64,000 bases of DNA, from assembly GCA_024529925.1 (NCBI GenBank), contig JAFEUB010001021.1, positions 443,501 through 507,500 of the forward strand, read 5' to 3'. Below the pieces are notes generated by a model. It did not search any database. It was not told the DNA's origin and saw only the letters and a program-made list of their open reading frames with translations. This stretch comes from Ophthalmolycus amberensis. Taxonomy: Eukaryota > Chordata > Actinopteri > Perciformes > Zoarcidae. A program made the position numbers and the translations under genes. Positions 14,649-24,658 of the stretch are shown here, piece after piece (positions within the stretch are counted from its first letter, which is position 1; the number at the start of each line of letters is the position of its first letter).

Positions 14649-17183
14649 TATGTATAGCAAAGGAGGCAGTAAACCCTATTTGACACAAGTTTTGGAAAAC
14701 GAACAAGAACATTTTGCTTTCATTTTCTGTGTCGATATTAACATTGGCTCCTCTAGATGACGTCTTTCTGTTTACAACATGGCTCAAACCTCCACTGCAG
14801 CACCAAATAAAAGCTCTTTTGACCTCACCTCACCATTGCAACTGAGCTCATTGAAGACATAAGGCGGTAAGAGCTGACTTTACCGTTAAGGGACTGAGCC
14901 ACCGGTTCCTGTTCTTGAGGCGGTCACGCCACCTGGTGGCCATAATGCCCAAATCCAGCTAAACAGTTACTGGTCCAGCAGGACTGCTACAGTGCCATAA
15001 AAAACAAATCAATGCAGCCTAAAACATGAACCATAAGCACACAATACTCAAACAAAAGTAATAGCCTGATATAACTTGAATGCCTAATAAAATAACAGAT
15101 TTTGCAGTCTGGTAATATTACAATGTGCAGCCCACACAGGGCTTGTTATATTGTTCATCTTAAGAAGCAACATCGATTTTGCTGTAAGAGTTCGTATAAT
15201 TGCTTCATCCTCAGGTTGAGGTTGCTGTGATGATTAGCATCTAACCGAACATGCGAGGCTGAAACCAAACCAGCTGCTAAAAAGGCCAAATATGATAAAG
15301 TAAGCCTTTAAATATATACGTTGCAGTATGTATTGTATGGCTCTATGGAAAGTGGAGAAAGATACCATAAATGATATTGTCTGTGATATGAAATTGCATT
15401 AGATCAGATGCTTGCTATCAGATTTGATATTTGCAATAAGTAGTAATGAATAACAACGGACATGATCAATAAATAGTAAGTAATGTGAGCTAAATTTGGA
15501 CTGAAAACTGTATTCTGAAAATGAAAGACGGAGGTTATTAGAAGGTGATAGCGGCAAAGAAAGAACTCATTAAATAAAGTAGGATTAGGCAATAACAGGA
15601 CAACCAAATGGGATTATTTAACGTTTCTTATACACATGTACATCAACACATACACCTTTACTCATCTCCATTTCATCACAGTAGAAGTAATGTAGTATTA
15701 TTATATAACAGACAAGCAATACACTGATGGTGCATCTTCTCGAGGGACACAAAGAGTGGCATCAGAATACCAAAATGCAAGTTGAAGCAAACTATTTTAA
15801 GTCACAGTAAACTTACACACGCATATAATCATTTTACCGCACTTGTGTCACAAATGCATGTTAATAGTAGGAAGCACTAAGGATTGCAGACTGACTAATA
15901 TGATCTCCAAAAAATTAAACATCCATTAACCTTCGTGTAAGAAGTTTGACACACACACACACACACTAGCCACATTTATGATGGACAATCACGGCTTTTC
16001 GGTGGCATTATATGTACAGTAGTACCATCCACGCTCCTGAGGAAGGTTTAACATACATATAGCTTATAACACATGAAGCTTGACTTCCTAAAGAGATTAT
16101 ATACCAAATAGATGACTCAAACGTAATATAATTCAACCACTACACCATATGGTTAACAGCCATACAATCAACAGAATTAAATTGGCAACCATTTTTGTTA
16201 ATTAATCATTTTAGTGATGGGGGAAATGCGGTGGCCATTTTTTTGACTTTGTTATGAAACAGAATTGTTGCATTTCTCCAATGCTGTAACAAAAGACTTA
16301 CTCCATTGGGATGCGAAACTGGACGGTGTCAGGAGGCTGCTCCTTCCCGGGCCTCACCAGGGTCAGGAACCAGCTGGGTCTGAAGATCCTCAGCTGAGGG
16401 TTTCCCAGCTGGTAGAGAGGGTATCTGAGGAGAGGCACACTTGCATCATCTCCAGTGTCATTCCCAGACATCCTGTATCTGATACGACCCCACTAACAAC
16501 TGGGAGGATATTAGAGAACAAGTGACCATCTAGATTTGTGTGGTGACATTTAGCTGTAGCCTTTTGTTGTCAAAAAATGATGAAAAGATAAAAAGCAGGA
16601 ATAAAATAAAACAGATCAGTTTCAAAAGAGAGCTCTGTAATGAAAGCCCACAGGATGTGATCACTGTTTGCCATCCAAATCACACAAACCACACGCTGCG
16701 CCTTGATGTGATGTATGGCATGACGTATGGAAACACGTGGCTGATAAACGCTCCACTATGTTCAGCAGCTGGTCAAAAACTATTTTATTTTAGAAAAGAT
16801 CATTAAGCGAACTGGATGTCATGGTCACGTGTTTACAGTAGTATGTTTTTAGCATAGCTGGCTAATGCTGGATAGGTTCTTGTTGCGTAACGTCATTTTA
16901 ACAGCGACAGTGACCACTTACGTAACTGATTTAAGCACTCCAACGTGGCGCACAACAAATGGGAAAAAACGTGTGCAAAAAGCTGCTTTCAGACATACAG
17001 GGGGGGGGGGGGGGCAGCTGGAAGCCCAAGACATGCTAAGGTTAGCTGGGTTTGCTAGTTTACATACTGACAAAGAAGCGGACTAGCAACGATTTAATCT
17101 CTATCTGGGACGTCCTTTTGCGCATCCACGCCTAGAGATTAGGAGAAACAACTGGACACTTACAGCAGTCGTGTTACTGGCAT
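3384..17183 (-). CDS. mrpl23: Mitochondrial ribosomal protein L23 (uL23m), 3' end outside window
   Basis: This is a component of the large subunit of the mitochondrial ribosome, near the peptide exit. Four coding exons are visible on the minus strand: 17164-17183, 16302-16424, 7255-7337 and 3384-3457. All have AG acceptors and GT donors and compatible phases (2, 2, 1, 0), and join into 100 codons. The product starts [20 protein letters not shown] and contains [40 protein letters not shown] and [11 protein letters not shown]. These match vertebrate MRPL23 from memory ([33 protein letters not shown]). The start codon is chosen because the 20-bp first exon ends in a good donor (CT|gtaagt) that restores the frame to YPLYQL. 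The conserved remainder (expected around GQTFxFPDLFP, about 50 residues) was not found between 1 and 3383, so the final exon or exons probably lie beyond base 1. Introns are long (0.7, 9.0 and 3.8 kb). I am confident of the identity and less so of exon 1. Confidence 0.9.
4208..4240. repeat. Perfect 16-bp inverted repeat with 1-nt spacer
   Basis: Arms aggagagaggatgatg and catcatcctctctcct flank a single A. The centre reads TGATGACATCATC, close to a CRE/AP-1-like palindrome. It lies in mrpl23 intron 3, just before the (GT)27 tract. Confidence 0.9.
4289..4342 (+). repeat. (GT)27 microsatellite
   Basis: A pure 54-bp GT run in mrpl23 intron 3, between the two hairpin-forming segments at 4208-4240 and 4633-4671. 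Confidence 0.98.
4633..4671. repeat. Near-perfect hairpin with 4-nt loop
   Basis: Arms cagcccaaatgctcaggg and ccctgagcattgggctg pair over 17 bp with one bulged A and the loop aaag. The loop is too small for a usual pre-miRNA. A C20 run begins five bases later. Confidence 0.9.
4676..4695 (+). repeat. C20 homopolymer
   Basis: An uninterrupted C run directly following the hairpin at 4633-4671. Confidence 0.95.
6239..6265. repeat. 11-bp inverted repeat
   Basis: Arms ATATCAAATTC and GAATTTGATAT are separated by 5 nt. It lies in mrpl23 intron 3. No element boundaries or target duplications were seen around it. Confidence 0.85.
6417..6468 (+). repeat. Interrupted (GT)n microsatellite
   Basis: A GT run of about 52 bp with three GTTT interruptions, in mrpl23 intron 3. 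Confidence 0.95.
8728..8778 (+). repeat. (GA)n microsatellite with GCGA variants
   Basis: A purine-rich run of GA with scattered C, in mrpl23 intron 2. The purine bias makes both strands open and gives Arg/Glu-rich or Ser/Leu-rich false ORFs. Confidence 0.95.
12766..12800 (+). repeat. (GT)n microsatellite with GC variants
   Basis: A 35-bp GT run with two GC steps, in mrpl23 intron 2. Confidence 0.9.
13095..13155 (+). repeat. (GA)n microsatellite with GCGA variants
   Basis: A run of about 60 bp of GA with interspersed GCGA, in mrpl23 intron 2. It resembles the 8728-8778 tract. Confidence 0.95.
14590..14646 (+). repeat. Short dispersed-repeat fragment followed by (CA)n
   Basis: The segment acaggtgtacctaataaagt, ending ggtc, is a widespread fish repeat end, and a (CA)15 run follows directly (14616-14646). 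Only this fragment is recognisable. It lies in mrpl23 intron 2. Confidence 0.4.
16999..17014 (+). repeat. G-run of about 15
   Basis: A short G homopolymer in mrpl23 intron 1, about 150 bp from the first coding exon. Confidence 0.9.
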
Positions 17184-17310
17184 TACTGGAGAGGTTTGTT
17201 CCGACACAGCTGCCAGGTAGTTGTTTTGTAGTCTTTTTAAGGGTTGTCAAAATCTACGCGTGCATAGAAGTACTTCCGGGGGTACTCGCACCGCGCAGGC
17301 GCAGTGGATG
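17184..17310 (-). promoter_or_regulatory. Putative mrpl23 promoter with ETS and NRF1-like sites
   Basis: Immediately upstream of the mrpl23 start codon is an ETS/GABP core (ACTTCCGG, 17272-17279). A near-consensus NRF1 palindrome follows (GCGCAGGCGCA, 17293-17303). ETS/NRF2 and NRF1 sites are typical of nuclear genes for mitochondrial proteins. There is no TATA box. On the plus strand a possible donor (CCTTGAG|gtaaac, near 17327) follows the NRF1-like site, so divergent transcription is possible but unproven. Confidence 0.5.
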
Positions 17311-18847
17311 TGCACCATGCCCTTGAGGTAAACTTCCCAAGTCTGCAGCATGGATGTATTAATGACCTGCAGCTTTGGAAAACGAATTCAAACTACACTG
17401 TGGGTATTTATAGCACGAACAATAAACAGTTACAATAATGATAACCCAGTGAGAAGATGTTTTGTTATTAAAGACTAACCTGTTGAGTCAATCTAATACC
17501 AATTAAATCTATTTTCTGAATGTTTCCTAAATCTATTAATTCCTCCACATTTTGTCACACTGATGATATAATTAAATAAATATTAATTCTGCAATTTCAA
17601 TATTATCTTGCCATTTGAGATAAACACATTTATAAACATTTTATACAAATGCAAATACAGAATGCAAATACAGATTATATCAAGGCATGTTTCATTTTAT
17701 CACATGCAAGCGCATGTCCTGCACAGTTTGATAGATGGAGAGGTATCCATAAATGGTCATTTAGATAGTGGTAATGAAACTAAATTAGTGCCTTAGTATG
17801 CAAAATATTAAATTGACACAAATCAGAAATCTGCTATAATTGTCCTGTAAATACATGTTTCCCATTTGGACCAACTCCCTTCATCTCCTCCTTGGATAAC
17901 AGCAGAGTTCATACTCTTTTTAAGAATGGGTTTCCATTTTGGGAATGTCACTGCCTGTGTGCACTTTCTCAGGGCACATATGATGAGACAGCAGCAGAGG
18001 GAGACCTCGTCCCATCTCTCGTTTCAGTCCCTTTGCCCCGCCGTCTGACCTCACAGCCACTACGGCGTGCCTGCAGCGGGGCCGGGGGTAAGAGTGATTG
18101 AAGGCCCCCTGAGTGGAACATGAGTCCCTGGCTCAGCCGGTTCAGACCTGGCAGGAAATGGACCACACTGACAGCCCACACTATGCCAGGAAGGGAAGTT
18201 TCCATCAGTTAAGATGCCATTGAGTGTGTGTATGTGTGTGTGGACGGTGCTGGAGGGCATTCATTTGATCATTATGCAGTTGTTGTAATGTTTACCAGTA
18301 GCAGCAGGTATTTATCACACCGTATCAGAGTGTCATGTCATCCCTACAGTTATCCAGTTTAGTTTTGTTTTTGTTTTTTGCCTCAAGAAAAATAAATGTT
18401 CACTGACATCAGTTCCTTGATTGTTTACTTGTTTGTTGCTGTGGAACTGGTTGATCTGACAGCTGATATGAGAGCATATGGTGCTGGAGATTCATAAAGG
18501 TGGTGAGGCGTGGGAGGTTTCTTTCAAAACTAATGTAATGTGTACTGGCCACTGCATATTATGCATTAAAACATTAGATTGTTCAATAAAATAAAGTATT
18601 AAGTTATATTGAATTTGATTAACTCTGAATCGATGATTCGATATACATATAGAGTGTTTGTTAGAGTGCCACCTGTAACAGTCAAGCTGTTCAGTAACAT
18701 ATCATTTATGCATGACATTCAAGTAGTAATTTATGACTTGTTGTTCCCTTTCTTTCATGATTATTGTCTGTGCATACCATACCTAAGTATAAAACAGTAA
18801 CATAAAAAAGAGCCTCCTCAGTCAGCCTACACAAATACAACACCAGG

Positions 18848-19455
18848 TTTCAACCTCCGGGTCTGAAAAGTGAGACTGAAGGCTAAAATGCCTTAACTTG
18901 CATTGTTTCTAATGGCCAGCAGGGGGCGACTCTCTCTGGTTGCAAAAAGAAGTCAGATTGTATGACCCTACTTCTCACTTGATTCATTACTTCAGTAAAC
19001 ATTGTGAACATGAGTTTATGGTCTCAATCGCTTGCTTCAAGTCTTATTCAATACAGCATGAATGTTTATTTTGTCAATAATTTTCCCATTTAGAGTGAAT
19101 TACACCATAAAACAGGGTGTGCTTTAGGGCGTGGCTACCTTGTGATTGACAGGTCGCTACCACGCCTTGTCAGGGCTGGGTGTTGTCCGTGTTTTCGTCT
19201 TAAAACTTTGACCCTTTCGGAGTGTTTTTTCAGTTCATGGAAGTTAATTGTAACATTTTGGTCGCCTAAAAATGCCTTATTCAGCGTTTGGTTGTACTTA
19301 GCTCCGCCCACTAGTGTCACATCTGGTTACAAAAACTCAAGATTGCCGATTGCAAAAACCAAGATGGTGACGGCCGAAATGCAGACCTCAAGGCTTTAAA
19401 ACGGCAGTCTACAAACCAATAGGTGACATCACAGTGGATACAGTCTATGTACAGT
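18848..19455. repeat. Dispersed fish repeat (non-coding, class uncertain)
   Basis: Blocks such as aaaatgccttaacttgcatt, ggccagcagggggcgactc, ggttgcaaaaagaagtc, gggcgtggctaccttgtgat, gacaggtcgctaccacg, catttaggcgaccaaaatg (as its complement) and ttaaaacggcagtctacaaa are familiar to me from repeats scattered through percomorph genomes. It ends near a tacagtctatgtacagta segment. No reliable terminal repeats or long reading frame were seen, so the class is not assigned. The recognition is from memory. Confidence 0.6.
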
Positions 19456-20035
19456 ACCGATTAATTAACTTGACTGTGAAGAAATACAGATACAGAATGA
19501 ATACAAAGCTGTATTATCAACTGAGGAAATAAGGCAACTACCCCAGAATCTTAGGGGAAATAAAAATGCCCCCGGTTCATTGTGTGGCAAGAAATATATG
19601 GTAATTGTCTTAATTGATCAATATAGATAGCGCTTTAATTCCAACTGTATGTTTTAGGAATCTTGTGCTACACAGTTGAGAGTAGAGAGATGAAACGAAC
19701 AACAAGCCTGACACATTTACCGTACTAATGACTAGTGACCTTTGTGTGAATCTAATAGCTTTAATTTTCCAGTTGATATCATGTGTTGACACTCTTGAAT
19801 AGACAAGTAAACTAATTTGGGGAACACTGGGGTTCAATAGGGTCCCTCAGCTTTATTTATTGCCTCGAGGCCTACTAGTGGTTAATCCCCCTGTGACTAT
19901 GTAAATGTCTCTTTGTGTTGGAAAGACATGATTTGTGAAAAGGGGCCATTTGAAAGCATCTATACATTGATAAATGCATTATCAAACAGCCAAACATGAT
20001 TTAACTCCTTTGTTTGGGAGAACGATCATTTAGAA

Positions 20036-20645
20036 CAGGGGTCTCAAACTCATTTTCACTCCGGGCCACATCAGCATCATGGTCGCCCACAAAGGGCCGG
20101 TTGTAAATGTTAACTACTTGTAACATATTGTTAAATAACTCTCTGCATTCACAGTTTAAAGTAGTCTTCAATGTACTCACAATACATTTCCATGTTAAAT
20201 GTACAGTAACCAGTCAAAGAGCTGCTTCTACCTGTTTAAGTATCTCATAATTTTTACTTTCTGTTTCATAATTTTGACTTTCAATCTCATAATTTTGACT
20301 TTCAATCTCATAATTTTGACTGTCAATCTCATAATTTTGACTTTCAATCTCATAATTTTGATTTTCAATCTCATCTTTTTGACTTTCTATCTCATAAGTT
20401 TGACTTTCTATCTCAGAATTATGACTTTCTATCATAGTTATGACTTTCTATCTAATAACTTCGACTTTCTATCTCATAATTTCGACTATGGAGATATTTT
20501 TATTATTATTAGTCTAACTTAAAAAAATAAAAATAAAAGATCTTTTTTTTATTATTATTATTTTTTTTGCTGGCGGATTCGCGGGCCACATAAAATGACG
20601 TGGGGGGCCGGATTCGGCCCGCGGGCCGGGAGTTTGAGACCCCTG
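20036..20645. mobile_element. hAT-type non-autonomous transposon (MITE)
   Basis: The element begins caggggtctcaaactc and ends gagtttgagacccctg, which is a perfect 16-bp terminal inverted repeat. It is flanked on both sides by the same 8 bp, ATTTAGAA (20028-20035 and 20646-20653). An 8-bp duplication is the hAT superfamily hallmark. The ends carry gggccacat/gggccgg motifs common in fish copies. No transposase is present. The centre is filled by a 21-bp tandem repeat (separate entry). Confidence 0.88.
20245..20490. repeat. 21-bp minisatellite inside the hAT MITE
   Basis: About 11-12 degenerate copies of a 21-bp unit (consensus cataattttgactttcaatct) form the interior of the transposon. Copies drift toward the right end (tatctcataacttcgac). 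Because 21 is divisible by three, the array is open in several frames and gives a spurious repetitive peptide. Confidence 0.85.
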
Positions 20646-21345
20646 ATTTAGAATAAGAAGGATATGGTTGAGTTACATGTTCTTATGACCCTTCTTATGC
20701 TACCTTGGCCATAAGCCTGGCAACTGCCGTGGGTGCAGTAGCAGTAGTTCCATCAGGGTGCCAATGTTTAGCAAGGCTCCAGCCAGTGCAGTCCAGGCCA
20801 GGTCTAAGGGGAGTGGAGGGGGCAAGCAACATGAACCAGTGCAACCTTCAGCCAGAAGTCCGGTCTCACACTGTTATCCAACTCTGCCATTTATAGATGT
20901 GATTCAAGCCTGTTTGTTAATGCACAGAGTTGGGCTCTTTGATGGAAATATAAGTTAACTACATTATCTAATTTCACTGGTTTCCATAAGAATACAAACC
21001 CGATTAGAGAGGTTTTATTGCTTTTCAAATGACCGGGGGCAAAAGCCTGTTAGAGCTCTGCTGCTCTCGTTATTTTGCTCTCTGTGAATTGTTTTTTATT
21101 TTTGCATATGATTCTGTTTTGCAGAAGTCATATTCTGGATACAATGCCTTGGCCTTTATAGTCACGGTACTTATTGTGTGACGCACAGTCATACACACAT
21201 CTGTACTCGGTTGGACATGTAAGGTTAATGTTGAGTTCCATCAGCAATCAATTATTCATTTTATTTCAGACACTCATCAATGCCCTCAGTATCCTTCCAA
21301 CTAAGTGAGACTTAACTCACACCACGTGTGTGTGAGTGTGTGTGT

Positions 21346-21347
<2 letters not shown>

Positions 21348-21389
<42 letters not shown>
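21348..21389 (+). repeat. (GA)21 microsatellite preceded by short (GT)n
   Basis: A pure GA run of about 42 bp. It is preceded by a short imperfect GT tract (21325-21346), in the spacer between mrpl23 and the family-31 gene. Confidence 0.97.
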
Positions 21390-21394
<5 letters not shown>

Positions 21395-22502
21395 CTGGAA
21401 TGAAGGTTCAGGTCTGGGGCAGTGGAAAGTGGCTGTTTGTGTCACTGTACTAAAAGGGAGAAAGTGAGAGAGGAGAAGGGAGTGCTCTAACAGCAGAGGT
21501 GGATGGACGGAAACAGTTCGGTCTACAGCGGGATTGTCCCGCCAAGAGCGGGTGCTGGGGCCACATGGAAACTTTCTCCCTCCGACTTTCAGGCTGCCGG
21601 AGGAGAAGTTGTCGGTATTGAATATCCAAGAAAAAAAAAGAAAAGAAAGGGAAACAGTAAATTGAAGATCCAGACGTGAAGATGGAAAAGTTTGTCAGTT
21701 GAAGTGAATAGTTTTGCATGTAAAGGGGCTGAATCCACTTCATCCTTACATGAGGAACAGACCATATTGACAGTTTGAATCCTTTTCCCTAAATAGTTGC
21801 TCAGCTAAGATATGTGATATTGACAACTTGAGTTTTTATGTGCAAGACACCTATTCCAAAGCGTGTCAGCAGGTGTGTGTGTGTGTGTGTGGGGGTGGGA
21901 TACAAGTTACATCCAAAATGATAAATTGCCACAACGGTGGGCACTACGCTTCCGCAGCAACACTCAGTGCAGAGCGTCGGCCATTAGCTAGCCAGAGAGA
22001 CTCACATGCACTGAAATGCATGCACGGCCAGCCTAGCTATGTAAACAAAGCACAGAGAAGCTCTGATAACAACCCACATAAAAGGAGAGCGACTTCATCC
22101 TCTGCTACTTAATGTGTTGTACGACCAAATATTAGCATAGTAACACGCCAAACTAATTAATTCCAAGTTTTCAATCATGACAATTTTGAACTTTCTCTTG
22201 GCTTAATGAAGCAGCCCACTTGATACACTAAAACATAAACCATTAGCCGCTCTACCCCACACCTAATTAAACCCTTGCCCCTTTGCCATCAACACGAGAT
22301 GAGTGGTCAGAGGTAGTGGCCAGTTCAGGTCAGATTCCTCTGTTTTTTCATGTGCCATGTTCACACTCCCGGAGAGAGTCGGTGCATGCCACGCAGAAGT
22401 CCTCTGTCTATTAATAGCCGTGAGGGATGGAGTTGGGAGCAATCTGGATGGCGGGTAAATTTAGACCCTCCCTCCTAGGATGTTCCGTTGATGTCATAGG
22501 CC

Positions 22503-22515
22503 TGACCTCTGACCC
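22503..22515. promoter_or_regulatory. DR1 nuclear-receptor-like site
   Basis: TGACCTCTGACCC is, on the other strand, GGGTCA-G-AGGTCA, a textbook DR1 (the HNF4/PPAR-RXR type). It lies about 2.1 kb upstream of the family-31 gene start. It is a motif match only. Confidence 0.3.
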
Positions 22516-24658
22516 AGGAGCATGGCTGCCACAAGCCCATGTGACCTTGAATTTCATGGGTCCGAATTCAAGCATGCACACCCAAACACATGCAAACACT
22601 GATTCATCTAGTACAGTACATGTATAATGCACACAAATGCAACATCAGAAACAGTTGGAGGCAACGAGCTGTATAAATATGTCTTCAAAGATGCTCAGTA
22701 CTCTGCGCCTTCTTATCATATGACAACTGACACATTAACTGACATTCTCAAACTAGTCGGTGTGCAGATAGAAGGACAGTTTGTTTCCTGCAAGATTCAA
22801 AGTAAAAATAGTGTCGTCTGTCTCGTTCTATCCTGACAGTTTGTCAATAAATCGCCTCAAAGTCACACACGATTACACGCTGATTTCCGGAGATTTTGAA
22901 ATCGACTGCAGTCGGAGTGGGACGATTAGGTAGAGTGCTCTCACAGGTTCCCACAGCCTTATCCAGTGTCTCTGCCCCTGCCAGAGTTATGTGATGGATT
23001 TGGATGGGGGGGGGCTGACATGCATAAACGGGGATGGGGGCAACTGATCTTCAAGGAATGTCAGCCGACACTCTGCACTGGGATATCTTGTGCACAGCAC
23101 CGCGGAAGAGACCTTAACCTACAAACATAACAACATTGTTCAAGCCATGATTCCTCTTGTCTTATTTTTGGGTCTGATAGAGTTGTTGTTGGATACCAAT
23201 AGAGCCGTGACCATGTTACAGTAAGAACTGTGTTGAAATAAATGGATAGTGACACTGAGATTAAAATGAGTCAACATAATCTGCATACAGTTTAGGTTTC
23301 AGAAAGTTATTACAAAGGATATGATTCTGTGAGAGCTAAGAGTCGCGCAATGCTTTGTATTGTACATCAATACATTGACTCAGCACATTTATTGTCAAAC
23401 AGTAGTCCACCTGCATTGCATATTTATTCTCATAGATCTTCTTTCAGGTTTAGCTTTTTTTTTAATGAGACATTTCTTTGAGTGTTTTTTGCGGGGATTC
23501 AAACGAAGCGATTTAAGAATGAAATGGAATAAAAGTAATCTAAAATGACAAATATAATACTTAGTATGTTATACAGTAGATACTTGGTCATGGTGATTAG
23601 AGAGCACTGACCCTGGAGCTTCAGCATGGAAGTTTGGTGGATGACAGGTGGTTCATCACACTTTGTAAACTGAGCAGAACTGTCAACGCAAACTGTCTCA
23701 AAGCCATTTTAACCTCGACATGCAACCAAGTCCCAGGTATGCAAACCAAATCTTCATAACCAACAAAATTCTCTGATTCCTTTTTGTTTAATTCTATTAA
23801 AAATAATGTATTAAACACTGGACATGGTATGATTCACCTCTTCGCCAGTTTGATTAATAAGCCTATATGTAGCCAACTAATCTAAACACACATGGCATGA
23901 AGACTTCCCTGGACCTATCCCACTGCAAAGGTAGGGTTTGAAAGCAGTTTCAGACATCACTCTTTTGCTCGCTTGCCATTAAAATATGGAACACCACATG
24001 ATCAAATGTGGATAGGGCATGGCAAATGACGCCCTGGCCGTCTACCAAACCACCGGATGTCAAGTCTCCACAGTCTTTACGCACGGAGAGCGCACGGAGA
24101 GTTTGCAAACACGCATGGGGATCCCTCCCTTTCAGGCTGTCCGTGGCCTCCTCGCCCCGGCGGGCTGTTCCAAGACTCAGCCAAACCCTCCTGATCCCCC
24201 GTTTCCCTCTCTCTACCTTTCCGCTGAAGAAACAACCCGGCATTACGTCAGAAAGTGCAGGGCAAGCAAGACAGCGTCTTAGGAGCTATTCGTAGGCATT
24301 GCTGCCAAACCCGGCTTGGGGCTGCTCACGAGCTCACTGCAGCCAATGCAATTTACAAACGCAACTCTTTTAAAACAGCAGCAGTATGTGGTAAGTCACT
24401 TCTTCATTCATACTGTTTTATTTACTCGCTTGGATTTTTTTTTTCTCACAGCTTTCTTCACATGACAGGTCACTGTTGCAGGCACAATTGCGCAAAACAA
24501 CAAGAGTGTAAACGGTGTAAAGATAAAGAGTAGGCTGGTTTACCCCGTAGCCTTACTGAAAACACCATGACGTGATGATGAAGCGGCAGAGTTTTTTTAC
24601 GCACAGAGATTTCTACAGCATTTTTTGTGTTTGATTCTTTGCTGATCTCAAAGACAAC

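Larger units (their letters stand above)
17311..24658. other. Spacer between mrpl23 and the family 31 gene
   Basis: No protein-coding exon is supported. Contents are the dispersed repeat at 18848-19455, the hAT MITE at 20036-20645, a (GA)21 tract and a DR1-like site. A GC-richer stretch at about 24000-24300 is open in several frames and probably belongs to the promoter or 5' UTR of the family-31 gene. A possible short 5' UTR intron runs from a gtaagt near 24391 to the ctcacag near 24450. Confidence 0.5.

Noticed and set aside
19142..19399. 85-aa plus-strand ORF
   Set aside because: Lies wholly within the dispersed fish repeat at 18848-19455, which is non-coding as far as I know.
20199..20522. 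ORF with repeated hydrophobic heptapeptide
   Set aside because: It is the 21-bp minisatellite inside the hAT MITE; a multiple of three keeps any frame open.
24008..24295. Overlapping ORFs on both strands upstream of the family 31 gene
   Set aside because: The stretch is GC-richer and so open in several frames. Neither frame resembles a known protein, and it is better explained as promoter or 5' UTR.
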